A stretch of 61,513 nt of DNA from Clostridia bacterium (lineage in GTDB: Bacteria; Bacillota; Clostridia; Christensenellales; DTU072), in the NCBI GenBank assembly GCA_016297005.1, contig JAEDHK010000008.1, positions 1 to 61,513 on the forward strand, written 5' to 3'. A program made the position numbers and the translations under genes. Shown here piece after piece: positions 1-8,348 of this stretch. Numbering within the stretch: position 1 is the first letter of the stretch; the number at the start of each line of letters is the position of its first letter. Below the pieces are notes generated by a model, which worked only from the letters and a program-made list of their open reading frames with translations, did no database searches and had not been told where the DNA came from.

Positions 1-2
1 CT

Positions 3-485
3 CACACCTACGGTGCTTGGACTTCCAACGGCGACGGAACGCATACGAGAGTGTGCACCTTGAACGCCGAGCATAAAGAGAACGGTAACTGTGCAGGCGG
101 TACGGCAACTTGCACGGAAAAAGCGGTTTGCTCGGTATGTAACACCGCTTACGGCAATACGCTTGAACATAGCTACGGTTCTGAATGGCATAAGAACGCA
201 GACGAACATTGGAATGAATGTGCTTGCGGAGATAAAGCGAACGTTGCACCTCACGCAGACGAAGACAACGACGGCAAGTGCGATACTTGCGATTATGCAA
301 TGGGCACTCCTGAAAATCCGAGCGAAAACATAGAATCTGAAAAGACTGGACTTTCCGGTGGTGCTATCGCAGGTATTGCCGTTGGTTCTGTCGCAGTAGC
401 GGGCTTGGGCGGTTTCTCTCTCTTCTGGTTCGTTATCAAGAAAAAGAAATTTGCCGACTTGATTGCATTGTTCAAAAAGAAATAA
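3..485 (+). CDS. C-terminal part of a cysteine-rich surface protein (partial)
   Basis: The frame is open to the left edge, so only about the last 160 residues are visible. They hold Cys/His-rich units (VCTLNAEH, VCSVCNTAYG, WNECACGD, GKCDTCDYA) of the kind repeated in large clostridial surface proteins; the CxxC pairs look like small metal- or disulfide-held modules. A short Pro/Glu/Ser linker leads into a Gly/Ala-rich hydrophobic segment (about residues 119-145 of the visible part), ending in KKKK and a second basic cluster. No LPXTG motif is visible, so anchoring is probably by the C-terminal membrane helix. Ligand and full size cannot be told from this fragment. Confidence 0.7.
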   Translation, partial: HTYGAWTSNGDGTHTRVCTLNAEHKENGNCAGGTATCTEKAVCSVCNTAYGNTLEHSYGSEWHKNADEHWNECACGDKANVAPHADEDNDGKCDTCDYAMGTPENPSENIESEKTGLSGGAIAGIAVGSVAVAGLGGFSLFWFVIKKKKFADLIALFKKK

Positions 486-499
486 TATGTGCTAAACAA

Positions 500-529
500 T
501 TACCCCTTGCCTTTCGGGGCAAGGGGTAA
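500..529 (+). terminator. strong hairpin after the surface protein gene
   Basis: Perfect 12-bp stem (TTACCCCTTGCC / GGCAAGGGGTAA) with a 6-base loop, 15 bases after the stop codon. No T-run follows on the + strand, so it may act as a transcript 3' stabiliser or a weak terminator rather than a classical one. Confidence 0.6.
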
Positions 530-642
530 GCAAAAGGAGAGGTGAATTATACTTTCAAGTGCAACACATAAATAAAATAAGAGTTCATACAAAAACTGCT
601 GTATAATGTAGTTACCACACAAACAAAAACATGAGGCAATGT

Positions 643-890
643 ATGAACTATACTCATCTTACCGTAGAGGAAGCGTGTTGTATACGAAAATTTTATAATG
701 AAGGGAAAAGTTTCGGGAAATAGCGAAATTGGTTGATCGAAACGTAAGTACAATATCCCGAGAAATCGCTCGAAACAGATCGCCTGCAGAATTGTTTGAA
801 CTTGAACTAAAAAAGCTCCTTTCCGTGGGTGCTATCATACCGGTCAGGGGAAAAGGATTGTATCAATTTTCGTCTGAATTTTTTGAATAA
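643..890 (+). pseudogene. IS30-type transposase N-terminal remnant joined to an unrelated tail
   Basis: From the ATG at 643 the translation is MNYTHLTVEEACCIRKFYNEGKSF, then it stops at 721. With a -1 base correction near 711-720 it continues REIAKLVDRNVSTISREIARNR, the helix-turn-helix start typical of IS30-family transposases. The same frame runs on into ELFELELKKLLSVGAII and GKGLYQFSSEFFE and stops at 888-890. That tail resembles a winged-helix protein C-terminus more than IS30. The catalytic DDE domain is absent. This is a dead insertion-sequence scar, not a functional gene. From 891 to 1108 I see only a 38-codon ATG ORF (931-1047) of unclear reality. Confidence 0.65.
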
Positions 891-1108
891 TATTCGTTTG
901 GGGTACGGCGTTGCCCTCAAACGATAACGTATGAAGACGTATTATAACTCCGCTCGAATTTTTTACACGGTTTGCAAAGAAGCTGATTTGATTGATAAAG
1001 AAATAAAGAATTTATTGCCGATAAATATCATTTTGATAATGACATAACCGTAAAAGTGTGATATAGTTTTGTTAGCCGATGATTGGCAACTTTGTTTACG
1101 GGAGAAAT

Positions 1109-2035
1109 ATGAAGAAGAATCGCGCTGAAATTTTATTTGGATTGGTAGATATACTGCTGACGCCTTTTCAGAATTTCAGGCGATACAAAAGTATAGAATC
1201 CGTCCGCAATATTCAATATGACGCTGCCGACAAGCGTTTAAAACTTGACGTGTATTATAAAAGGGGAAGCAACGATTATCCCAAACCGGTAATCGTTTAT
1301 TTTGCCGGCGGCGGCTTTATCGGAGGGAGCAAAGATTATCGTAAAAGCACTCTTCGGTTTTTCGCCAGTCTCGGGTACGTCGCTATCGGCATCAATCATC
1401 GGTTGTCTCCGAAATGTATTTTCCCTACGCACATCATCGATTGCTATACGGGATTGAATTTTCTGCCTGAGATCGCCGAACGGTTTCATCTCGATCTCGA
1501 TCGCCTGATTATTGCGGGAGATAGCAGCGGGGGATATTTTGCTACTTATTGCGTGGGCGCGTGTTTAAGAAAGGACGTACGCGACGCCATCGGCTTACCC
1601 GAACCGAAAGTAAAACCTATCGGGTGCGTCGGGTGGTGCGGAGCCTACGACGTTCATAAATTATTCGGCGCGAAAGTTCTGTTCGATATCGCCAGAGTCA
1701 CGGGCGAGAGTTATTTCGGTATCAAATTGGATAAGTATTGCAGCGGTTTGCATAAGATGGATAAGGCAGGGTACCTGTCGCCTATCGATTTTATCGATGA
1801 AAATTGGGTGCCGACCTACTTTAATTATAGCGTAAAAGACCTGTTTTGTAAGGGGCAAGGGGAGCTTTTGGAAGAACGACTGAAAAAATACGGTATCCCG
1901 TACAAGCGTACTTTTTCCACAAGTTTTTTGGAGAATCACGATTATCAGCTTTTCGCTATGAATCCGCACAGTAAAGACGTTTTGAACGACACCGCGGATT
2001 ACCTGCGCGCGATGGCGACGAGCGGAAAAATATAA
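1109..2035 (+). CDS. alpha/beta hydrolase, esterase/lipase-like
   Basis: 308 residues of the alpha/beta-hydrolase fold, closest in pattern to the hormone-sensitive-lipase/BD-FAE type carboxylesterases. Visible signatures are the oxyanion-hole segment VYFAGGGFIGG (a variant of HGGG in which the His is replaced) and the nucleophile elbow GDSSGGYFA. A late ENHDYQ supplies the likely catalytic His; an Asp in SVKDLF is a candidate acid. No signal peptide, so probably cytoplasmic. An upstream in-frame ATG at 1079 lacks a ribosome site, whereas the ATG at 1109 is preceded by GGGAGAA, so 1109 was chosen. Monocistronic; substrate unknown. Confidence 0.75.
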   Translation: MKKNRAEILFGLVDILLTPFQNFRRYKSIESVRNIQYDAADKRLKLDVYYKRGSNDYPKPVIVYFAGGGFIGGSKDYRKSTLRFFASLGYVAIGINHRLSPKCIFPTHIIDCYTGLNFLPEIAERFHLDLDRLIIAGDSSGGYFATYCVGACLRKDVRDAIGLPEPKVKPIGCVGWCGAYDVHKLFGAKVLFDIARVTGESYFGIKLDKYCSGLHKMDKAGYLSPIDFIDENWVPTYFNYSVKDLFCKGQGELLEERLKKYGIPYKRTFSTSFLENHDYQLFAMNPHSKDVLNDTADYLRAMATSGKI

Positions 2036-2212
2036 TAAATCGTTTTTCTTCCTAGGGCGCGAAGCGGTTACGGCGAGATCGCTACCGACGATTTCTGCGA
2101 TAAAGTTTTTCTATTTTATGCTCGCCGTTTTTACGTCGTCATGCGTTTACGGGTTATAAACACTCGTTGAAAAAATTTTTTTTATAATTCTCAAAAAAGT
2201 GCTTTTAAAACG

Positions 2213-2241
2213 ATACAAACGGAAAAGAGTTCGTGTATAAT
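2213..2241 (+). promoter_or_regulatory. probable purB operon promoter
   Basis: A consensus TATAAT at 2236-2241 lies 49 bases before the purB start. The -35 at 17-bp spacing (ATACAA) is poor, so the promoter may be activator-dependent or use a different spacing. I see no purine riboswitch fold in 2036-2290. Confidence 0.4.
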
Positions 2242-2290
2242 GTACTTGTTATTTTTTCTTAGGAAAAACTGATGGTAAACGGGAGACGGT

Positions 2291-3721
2291 ATGACGGAAT
2301 TTTACGAAAACCCTTTGAACACAAGATACGCGAGCGATGAAATGAAGCGGATCTTTTCAGCCGACAAAAAGTTTTCTACCTGGCGAAAACTTTGGGTGGC
2401 GCTTGCCGAAAGCGAAAAAGAGCTCGGACTCGACATTACCGACGAGCAGATCGCCGAGATGAAAGCGCACATTTACGATATAGATTATGAAAAGGCGGCA
2501 AACTATGAAAAAGCGCTTCGTCACGACGTCATGGCGCACCTCAAAACTTATTGCGAGCTCTGCCCGACGGCCAAACCGATCGTACATCTCGGCGCGACTT
2601 CTTGCTACGTGGGCGACAATACCGACATTATCGTCATGAAAGAAGGACTGCTTCGTATCAGAAAGTTGCTCCTTACCTGTATCAAATCGTTATACGACTT
2701 TGCCGAAAGGAACAAGAGCGTCAAGACGCTCGCTTATACCCACTTTCAGGCGGCGCAACCGACCACTGTCGGAAAGCGCGCTACGTTATGGCTCCAGGAC
2801 CTTCTGTTTGACCTTAATAATCTTGATTTTCAACTGAATAACCTACGTCTGCTCGGCTGCAAGGGTACCACCGGTACGGCGGCCAGCTTTTTGACGCTGT
2901 TTGGCGGCGATAAGAAAAAGGTCGTCGAACTGGACGGGAAGATCGCCGAGAAGATGGGTTTTGAGAGCACGTACGACGTTTCCGGCCAGACCTATTCTCG
3001 CAAAGTAGACTTTTTTGTGCTGTCCGTTCTTTCCGGCATTGCGCAGAGCGCCTCGAAGTTTTCTTCCGATATCCGTTTGCTTTCTCACTTAAAAGAATTC
3101 GACGAACCGTTCGAGTCCGGACAGGTCGGATCTTCCGCCATGGCCTATAAGCGTAATCCCATGCGAAGCGAAAGGATAGCGTCCTTGTCCCGTTACGTGA
3201 TCTCGAATCTGACCAATCCCGCCTTTACCGCCGCTTCACAGTGGTTTGAAAGAACGCTCGACGACTCGGCGAACAGGCGTATTTCCGTTCCCGAAGCCTT
3301 TTTGGCGGTCGACGCCGTTTTGTCTCTGTACATCAATATCGTGCAGAACGGCGTTGTGTATCCGCTCGTTGCCGAAAAACACCTGAACGAAGAACTGCCT
3401 TTCCTTGCGACGGAGAATATTCTTATGTACTGCGTGGAAAAGGGCGGCGACAGACAGTCCTTGCACGAAGCCATCAGAAAGCACTCGGTCGAAACGGCGA
3501 AAGACATCAAGCTTTATGGCAAGGACAACGAAGTTTTGAAGAAGATCGTTGCCGATCCCACGTTCGGTCTGACGGAAGAAGAAGCCAAGAAAATTCTGGC
3601 GGATAATTCTTATTTCGGATGCGCCGAGTCGCAAACGGAAGACTTTTTGAAAAATACGGTAAAGCCGATATTGGATAAAAATAAGAACGACCTCAACGAA
3701 AAGGTCGGGATTAAAGTATAA
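2291..3721 (+). CDS. purB: adenylosuccinate lyase
   Basis: 476 residues, full length for the clostridial type. It cleaves adenylosuccinate to AMP and fumarate, and SAICAR to AICAR, in the cytoplasm. The fumarase/aspartase-superfamily signature SSAMAYKRNPMRSE (around residue 280) carries the flexible catalytic-serine loop; an upstream THFQAAQPTTVG block and a LGATSCYVGDN block form the rest of the active site. The start has GGGAGAC seven bases upstream. First gene of a tight purB-purA-guaA run (15-base gap to purA), so the two AMP-forming steps are co-expressed. Confidence 0.95.
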   Translation: MTEFYENPLNTRYASDEMKRIFSADKKFSTWRKLWVALAESEKELGLDITDEQIAEMKAHIYDIDYEKAANYEKALRHDVMAHLKTYCELCPTAKPIVHLGATSCYVGDNTDIIVMKEGLLRIRKLLLTCIKSLYDFAERNKSVKTLAYTHFQAAQPTTVGKRATLWLQDLLFDLNNLDFQLNNLRLLGCKGTTGTAASFLTLFGGDKKKVVELDGKIAEKMGFESTYDVSGQTYSRKVDFFVLSVLSGIAQSASKFSSDIRLLSHLKEFDEPFESGQVGSSAMAYKRNPMRSERIASLSRYVISNLTNPAFTAASQWFERTLDDSANRRISVPEAFLAVDAVLSLYINIVQNGVVYPLVAEKHLNEELPFLATENILMYCVEKGGDRQSLHEAIRKHSVETAKDIKLYGKDNEVLKKIVADPTFGLTEEEAKKILADNSYFGCAESQTEDFLKNTVKPILDKNKNDLNEKVGIKV

Positions 3722-3736
3722 AGGAGAAATTTTGTT

Positions 3737-5011
3737 ATGTTGACCGCGATCGTAGGTATCAACTGGGGAGACGAAGGAAAAGGAAGAATGGTAGACCTGT
3801 TGTCTTCCGATTATGACGTCGTATGCCGCTATCAGGGTGGAAACAACGCCGGACACACCGTTATCGAAGAGGGAAGAAAAGTTATTTTGAATCTTCTGCC
3901 TTCGGGGATTTTGCGCGAGAGCACGGTAAACGTAATGGGGCCCGGAATGGTCATCGACGTTAAGCATCTGTTCGGAGAAGTCAATCGTTTGCGCGAACAA
4001 GGCGTAAAGATCACGCCCGACAACTTAAAGATCAGCGACCGAGCGACCATCTGTATGCCTTATCACGTCCTCTTGGACTGTCTGGAAGAGGATCGTCTGG
4101 GCGACGCCAAGTTCGGCTCTACGCGCCGCGGTATCGCGCCTGTCTATGCAGATAAATATATGAAAAAGACCCTTCGCATGGGCGACATCCTGCACTTCGA
4201 AGCCATCGAAAAGAAATTAAAGTCCATCGTCGAGTGGAAGAATCTGACCGTGGAAAAAGGCTACGGAGCAGAAGGGGTCAAAGTAGAAGATATGATAGCC
4301 TGGCTCAAAGAATACGCTCTTCCGTTCAAAGACTATATCTGCGACACCACCGATTATCTGACCGACGCAATTCAAGAAAACAAGTCGGTCATGTTCGAGG
4401 CGCAACTCGGAGCTTTGCGAGATATCGACTTCGGCATCTATCCGTATACGTCCTCTTCCAGCACCATCGCGGCTTACGCCCCCATCGGCGCGGGCATTCC
4501 GGCCAAGAAACTGAATACGACGATCGGTATCATGAAGGCGTATTCTTCCTGTGTGGGAGAGGGCCCGTTCACGTGCGAACTGTTCGGAGACGAGGGCAAC
4601 GCTCTTCGTGAAGCCGGAGGCGAATACGGCGCGGCTACCGGACGCCCGAGAAGAGTGGGCGGCTTCGACGTCGTAGCGTCTCGCTATGGGATCAGGATGC
4701 AGGGCGCCGACGAGATCGCTCTGACCAAGTTGGACGTGCTTTCTTATCTTGACAGAGTGCCCGTTTGCGTCGCTTATGAAGTGGACGGCGTACGAACCGA
4801 ACGCTTCCCTATGGGCGAATCGCTTGCTAAGGCCAAACCGGTATACGAGTATCTCCCCGGCTGGAAGACGGACATTTCCGCTTGCAGAAAGTTCGAGGAT
4901 CTGCCCAAAGAAGCGCAGGATTATATTCTGTATCTGGAAAAAGCCACGGGTGCCAAAATCCGTTACGTATCGGTAGGCGCCGACAGAGAAAGTTATATCA
5001 AGAGGTGGTAA
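3737..5011 (+). CDS. purA: adenylosuccinate synthetase
   Basis: 424 residues. It condenses IMP with aspartate using GTP, the first committed step to AMP. The N-terminal P-loop-like GINWGDEGKGR, the GGNNAGHTV segment and the FGSTRRGIAP block are all intact, as are the C-terminal guanine-recognition LTKLDVLSYLD and VGADRESYI. AAGGAG lies ten bases before the ATG. It follows purB directly, and the next gene starts one base after its stop, indicating translational coupling to guaA. Confidence 0.96.
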   Translation: MLTAIVGINWGDEGKGRMVDLLSSDYDVVCRYQGGNNAGHTVIEEGRKVILNLLPSGILRESTVNVMGPGMVIDVKHLFGEVNRLREQGVKITPDNLKISDRATICMPYHVLLDCLEEDRLGDAKFGSTRRGIAPVYADKYMKKTLRMGDILHFEAIEKKLKSIVEWKNLTVEKGYGAEGVKVEDMIAWLKEYALPFKDYICDTTDYLTDAIQENKSVMFEAQLGALRDIDFGIYPYTSSSSTIAAYAPIGAGIPAKKLNTTIGIMKAYSSCVGEGPFTCELFGDEGNALREAGGEYGAATGRPRRVGGFDVVASRYGIRMQGADEIALTKLDVLSYLDRVPVCVAYEVDGVRTERFPMGESLAKAKPVYEYLPGWKTDISACRKFEDLPKEAQDYILYLEKATGAKIRYVSVGADRESYIKRW

Positions 5012-5012
5012 A

Positions 5013-6548
5013 GTGAAAGACCATCAAACAATCATCGTCATTGACTTCGGCGGACAATATAATCAATTGATTGTCCGTAGGGTAAGAAATCAGAACGTCT
5101 ATGCCGAGCTGATCTCCGCCGATTCTTCTATCGAAAAGATCAAGTCTTACGATCCCATCGGTATTATCTTTACCGGCGGTCCGTCCAGCGTTTTTGCCGA
5201 GAATGCCCCCTCGGTAACCAAAGAGGTCTTTTCTCTCGGCGTGCCCGTGCTCGGTATCTGTTACGGCATGCAACTGACGGCGCATCTTTTGGGCGGTACG
5301 GTTATTCATGCGCCCGTCCGCGAATACGGCCGTCAAAAAATCACTTATTCCGACAGCGCGCTTTTTGCCGGCGTCAAAAAAGAAAACTATTGTTGGATGA
5401 GCCATACCGATCAGGTCTCCGCACTCCCGGAAGGCTTTTCCGTGGTCGCTTCGACCGATACCTGTAAGATCGCCGCGTACGAAAATAAAGATAAGGGCAT
5501 TTATGCCGTGCAGTTCCATCCCGAAGTAGTGCATACCCTCGAAGGAAACACCATTTTGCATAACTTCCTGTATAATATCTGCAAAGCAAACGGCGACTGG
5601 AAGATGAGCGACTTCGTTGGCGAACAGATCAAAGCCGTTCGTGAAAAAGTAGGCGACGGCAAGGTCCTTTGCGCCATGAGCGGCGGCGTAGACAGCGCGG
5701 TGGCGGCTACTCTTTTGCATAAAGCGGTCGGCAGTAACCTGACCTGCATTTTCGTCGACCACGGCCTGCTGAGAAAGAACGAAGCCGAAGAAGTCATGTC
5801 CGTCTTTAAGGACGGTATGGGCATGAACCTTATTAAGGTGGACGCGAAATCGCTGTTTTTGAAAGATCTTCGCGGCGTTAAAGAGCCGGAAAAGAAAAGA
5901 AAGATCATCGGTAAAGATTTTATCGACGTATTCAGCGCCGAAGCAAAAAAACTGGGCAAGGTCGACTTCTTGGTTCAGGGTACCATCTATCCCGACGTTA
6001 TCGAAAGCGGTCTCGGAAAGAGCGCCGTTATCAAGAGCCACCACAACGTAGGCGGACTTCCGTCAGTCGTCGACTTTAAAGAAATCATCGAGCCTTTACG
6101 TAGCCTTTTTAAAGACGAGGTCCGCAAACTCGGCTTAGAACTTGGCTTGCCCGAACGCATCGTCAACCGACAGCCCTTCCCCGGGCCGGGACTTGCCGTA
6201 CGTATTATCGGGAACATCACAAAAAAGAAAATCGCCATCGTTCAGGACGCCGATTATATTTTCCGTGAGGAAATCGCAAAAGCCGGCCTCGACAAGGAGA
6301 TCTGGCAATACTTCGCCGTGTTGACCGGTATGCACTCCGTCGGCGTTATGGGCGACGAAAGAACGTACGACTATACTATCGCGCTTCGCGCCGTTACCAG
6401 CGTGGACGGTATGACCGCCGATTGGGCGGATATCCCTCACGACGTTCTTGCGACCATTTCTTCTCGTATCGTTAACGAGGTCAAGTGCGTCAACCGCGTT
6501 GTGTACGACATTACCGGAAAGCCCCCGGCGACCATCGAGTGGGAATGA
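5013..6548 (+). CDS. guaA: GMP synthase (glutamine-hydrolysing)
   Basis: 511 residues with a GTG start one base after the purA stop; AGAGGTGG at 5001-5008 is a plausible ribosome site. It converts XMP to GMP. The N-terminal class I amidotransferase has the GICYGMQ nucleophile and FHPE histidine; the central PP-loop ATP pyrophosphatase has AMSGGVDSAV; the dimerisation domain ends in the family-typical TIEWE. With purB and purA the operon holds the AMP branch and the last GMP step from IMP; guaB is not here. Confidence 0.96.
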   Translation: MKDHQTIIVIDFGGQYNQLIVRRVRNQNVYAELISADSSIEKIKSYDPIGIIFTGGPSSVFAENAPSVTKEVFSLGVPVLGICYGMQLTAHLLGGTVIHAPVREYGRQKITYSDSALFAGVKKENYCWMSHTDQVSALPEGFSVVASTDTCKIAAYENKDKGIYAVQFHPEVVHTLEGNTILHNFLYNICKANGDWKMSDFVGEQIKAVREKVGDGKVLCAMSGGVDSAVAATLLHKAVGSNLTCIFVDHGLLRKNEAEEVMSVFKDGMGMNLIKVDAKSLFLKDLRGVKEPEKKRKIIGKDFIDVFSAEAKKLGKVDFLVQGTIYPDVIESGLGKSAVIKSHHNVGGLPSVVDFKEIIEPLRSLFKDEVRKLGLELGLPERIVNRQPFPGPGLAVRIIGNITKKKIAIVQDADYIFREEIAKAGLDKEIWQYFAVLTGMHSVGVMGDERTYDYTIALRAVTSVDGMTADWADIPHDVLATISSRIVNEVKCVNRVVYDITGKPPATIEWE

Positions 6549-6569
6549 TCCTGATAAAAAAGCCCCATT

Positions 6570-6609
6570 TTAGCGGCGGAGCGATAAAGATTTATCGCTC
6601 CGCCGCTAA
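6570..6609 (+). terminator. long inverted repeat after guaA
   Basis: TTAGCGGCGGAGCGATAA pairs perfectly with its complement over 18 bp around a 4-base loop. It sits just after guaA and upstream of the converging BFD-like gene. The T-rich tracts on both sides suggest it can end transcription from either direction. Confidence 0.7.
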
Positions 6610-6767
6610 TTATACTTTCATTTGACTAAGTTCAATGAACTTCATTATTATTTTTGAATAAAAAATCTGCGCTTTTTTAGGGTATGTTCTCCGTGCGCAA
6701 AAATTACGTTTTATTCGGGCGGCATCGGCCTGTTTTATCGGAAAAACATCTTGCCGACGTAAACAGG

Positions 6768-6974
6768 TTATACGTGATCTCCGTTCATGATCCCCGAAAT
6801 AACGTCCATAACGTTATCATGGCATCCGCCGCAACCGGTCGAACAATGGGTGGACATTTGTACTTTGTCAAAGGCTTGTTCTACGGAAGAAAATTGCGTC
6901 GCCTCATGGACAACTTTTTCGATATCCGCAACGGATACGTTCTTGCAGTGGCATACGGTTTTGTTTTCTGACAT
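6768..6974 (-). CDS. BFD-like [2Fe-2S]-binding protein
   Basis: 68 residues matching the bacterioferritin-associated-ferredoxin (Fer2_BFD) helix-turn-helix cluster domain. Cysteines are arranged as CHCKN near residue 8 and STGCGGCHD near residue 51, the CxC...CxxC ligand set for one [2Fe-2S] cluster. It is a stand-alone domain, and no bacterioferritin is nearby. Such proteins pass electrons to iron stores or serve as small redox carriers. AAAGGAG lies nine bases before the start. It is divergent from rubrerythrin with interlocked promoters, suggesting a shared role in oxygen/peroxide or iron stress. Confidence 0.85.
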   Translation of the reverse strand: MSENKTVCHCKNVSVADIEKVVHEATQFSSVEQAFDKVQMSTHCSTGCGGCHDNVMDVISGIMNGDHV

Positions 6975-7006
6975 AAAGGCTCTCCTTTTTTTCTTGTCGT
7001 ACTAAC

Positions 7007-7035
7007 ATTATAATGTATGGAAAAAGGATTGTCAA
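7007..7035 (-). promoter_or_regulatory. promoter of the BFD-like gene
   Basis: On the minus strand TTGACA (7035-7030), 17 bp, TATAAT (7012-7007). The -10 lies in the perfect palindrome ACATTATAATGT (7005-7016), a shape reminiscent of Fur/PerR-family operators. Confidence 0.75.
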
Positions 7036-7057
7036 TTTCTAATTAATACGATATAAT
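7029..7057 (+). promoter_or_regulatory. promoter of rubrerythrin
   Basis: TTGTCA (7029-7034), 17 bp, TATAAT (7052-7057). Its -35 occupies the same bases as the -35 of the divergent BFD-like gene, so only one polymerase can bind at a time. Confidence 0.75.
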
Positions 7058-7096
7058 ATAGATAATACATTACTATAAATCGGGAGGAATGTAACT

Positions 7097-7633
7097 ATGA
7101 ACAAGTACGCAGGAACGCAAACGGAAAAGAATCTTTTAGCCGCTTTCGCCGGAGAAAGTCAAGCCAGAAATAAATACACCTATTTTTCTTCGGTGGCAAA
7201 GAAAGAAGGATACGAGCAGATCTCGGCAATCTTTTTGAAGACCGCCGATAACGAAAAAGAGCATGCCAAAATGTGGCTGAAGGAGCTCGCCGGTATCGGT
7301 AATACCGCCGACAATCTCAAAGAAGCCGCCGACGGAGAAAACTATGAATGGACGGATATGTACGAAGGTTTTGCAAAGACCGCCGAAGAAGAGGGCTTTG
7401 CCGACCTCGCCGTAAAGTTCCGCTTGGTCGCCGCCATCGAAAAACGCCATGAAGAACGTTACCGCGCGCTTTTAAAGAACGTCGAAACGGCACAGGTTTT
7501 CGCTAAGTCGGAAGTTAAGGTATGGGAATGCCGCAACTGCGGACACATCGTCGTCGGTACCGCCGCGCCCGGAATATGCCCCACCTGTAATCATCCGCAG
7601 AGCTACTTCGAAATCAGCGCTGAAAATTATTGA
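7097..7633 (+). CDS. rbr: rubrerythrin
   Basis: 178 residues. The N-terminal ferritin-like four-helix domain carries the di-iron ligands (FAGESQARNKYTYF, DNEKEHAKMW, EEGFADLAVKFRLVAAIEKRHEERY). The C-terminal rubredoxin-like domain has WECRNCGHI and GICPTCNHP, a single FeS4 site. It reduces hydrogen peroxide in anaerobes with electrons from rubredoxin or ferredoxin. GGAGG lies upstream of the ATG. It faces away from the BFD-like gene, which could be an electron partner (inference). Confidence 0.96.
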   Translation: MNKYAGTQTEKNLLAAFAGESQARNKYTYFSSVAKKEGYEQISAIFLKTADNEKEHAKMWLKELAGIGNTADNLKEAADGENYEWTDMYEGFAKTAEEEGFADLAVKFRLVAAIEKRHEERYRALLKNVETAQVFAKSEVKVWECRNCGHIVVGTAAPGICPTCNHPQSYFEISAENY

Positions 7634-7663
7634 TTTCAGACACACGTTTGATAATAAAATAGT

Positions 7664-7693
7664 AAGGATTTGGATATATTCCAAGTCCTTTTT
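7664..7693 (+). terminator. rubrerythrin terminator
   Basis: 10-bp stem AAGGATTTGG / CCAAGTCCTT (one G-T pair), 7-base loop, followed by a T-tract. Confidence 0.8.
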
Positions 7694-8348
7694 ATTATTT
7701 GATGAAAAATTTCACAGAAACAAAATCGCCATAAAAAAATACGTTATAGGCATTACGACAGGACGTTTTTTTGCGAAAAAATTCAGACGTAAAGCAGCAA
7801 AAGAACTTTTTTGAACGAGGCAGTGCCAAAAATGACCGAGTATTACGTTCTTTTTGTCCGATCCGTATTGGTTGAAATATTTGTGCGCGGCGCCGCAAGG
7901 AAAATTACGAGTGGGACTAAGAATACGGCGACAGGCAATGTCCGTCGCGTTTTTATATGATGTTTATCCGTCAATTACCCTGAAAGAATAATTTTTACCC
8001 GCTACCGATCGCACTTGGTTTCTTCGTGCCGCGCTCTCGTCTTTACAAACGGAAAGATTTGGTTTATACTGTAACGGTATAAAAAAAACAGTCGGCCCGA
8101 GCGTTCCGTCCGTTTGTGCGCCGGTTTTCCGAAAAAGTTTTTTCCGTACCGGTCCCCGGCGGAATCGATTGATATGGATATTGCTTTTGTCCTGATCAAG
8201 GGCTTGAAAGACGGGTATAATCAGGTAATAAAAATAATCGAAGGCGCGACCGTGGCAACAAAGAAAGGCGCAACGTTCGCAGTCGAAGGGCTTGCATAAA
8301 ATGCGGAAAGGCGTTCGGCGTACGTCCTCGTTTATAAGGGAGAATAAT
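7694..8348 (+). other. 655-base stretch without a supported gene
   Basis: No ORF here has a ribosome site, a recognisable family or sensible length. The fragment MDIAFVLIKGLKDGY (from 8173) reads like decayed coding sequence but is not assignable. The last bases carry TAAGGGAGAATAAT, the ribosome site of the next gene. I see no clear promoter, RNA fold or repeat. Confidence 0.5.

Noticed and set aside
500..529. Hairpin after the surface-protein gene as an integron attC or REP element
   Set aside because: Single copy in the window, no core sites and no integron integrase; a transcript-end hairpin is simpler.
2036..2290. Purine riboswitch before purB
   Set aside because: The conserved purine-aptamer loop sequences and three-way junction are not seen; only a -10 element is convincing.
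6684..6971. 95-codon plus-strand ORF opposite the BFD-like gene
   Set aside because: The minus strand encodes a clear CxC...CxxC cluster protein with promoter and ribosome site; the plus-strand ORF is its shadow.
8114..8299. 61-codon ORF before the aminopeptidase
   Set aside because: No ribosome site, no recognisable family, and the ORF ends just before the real gene; likely decayed or random.
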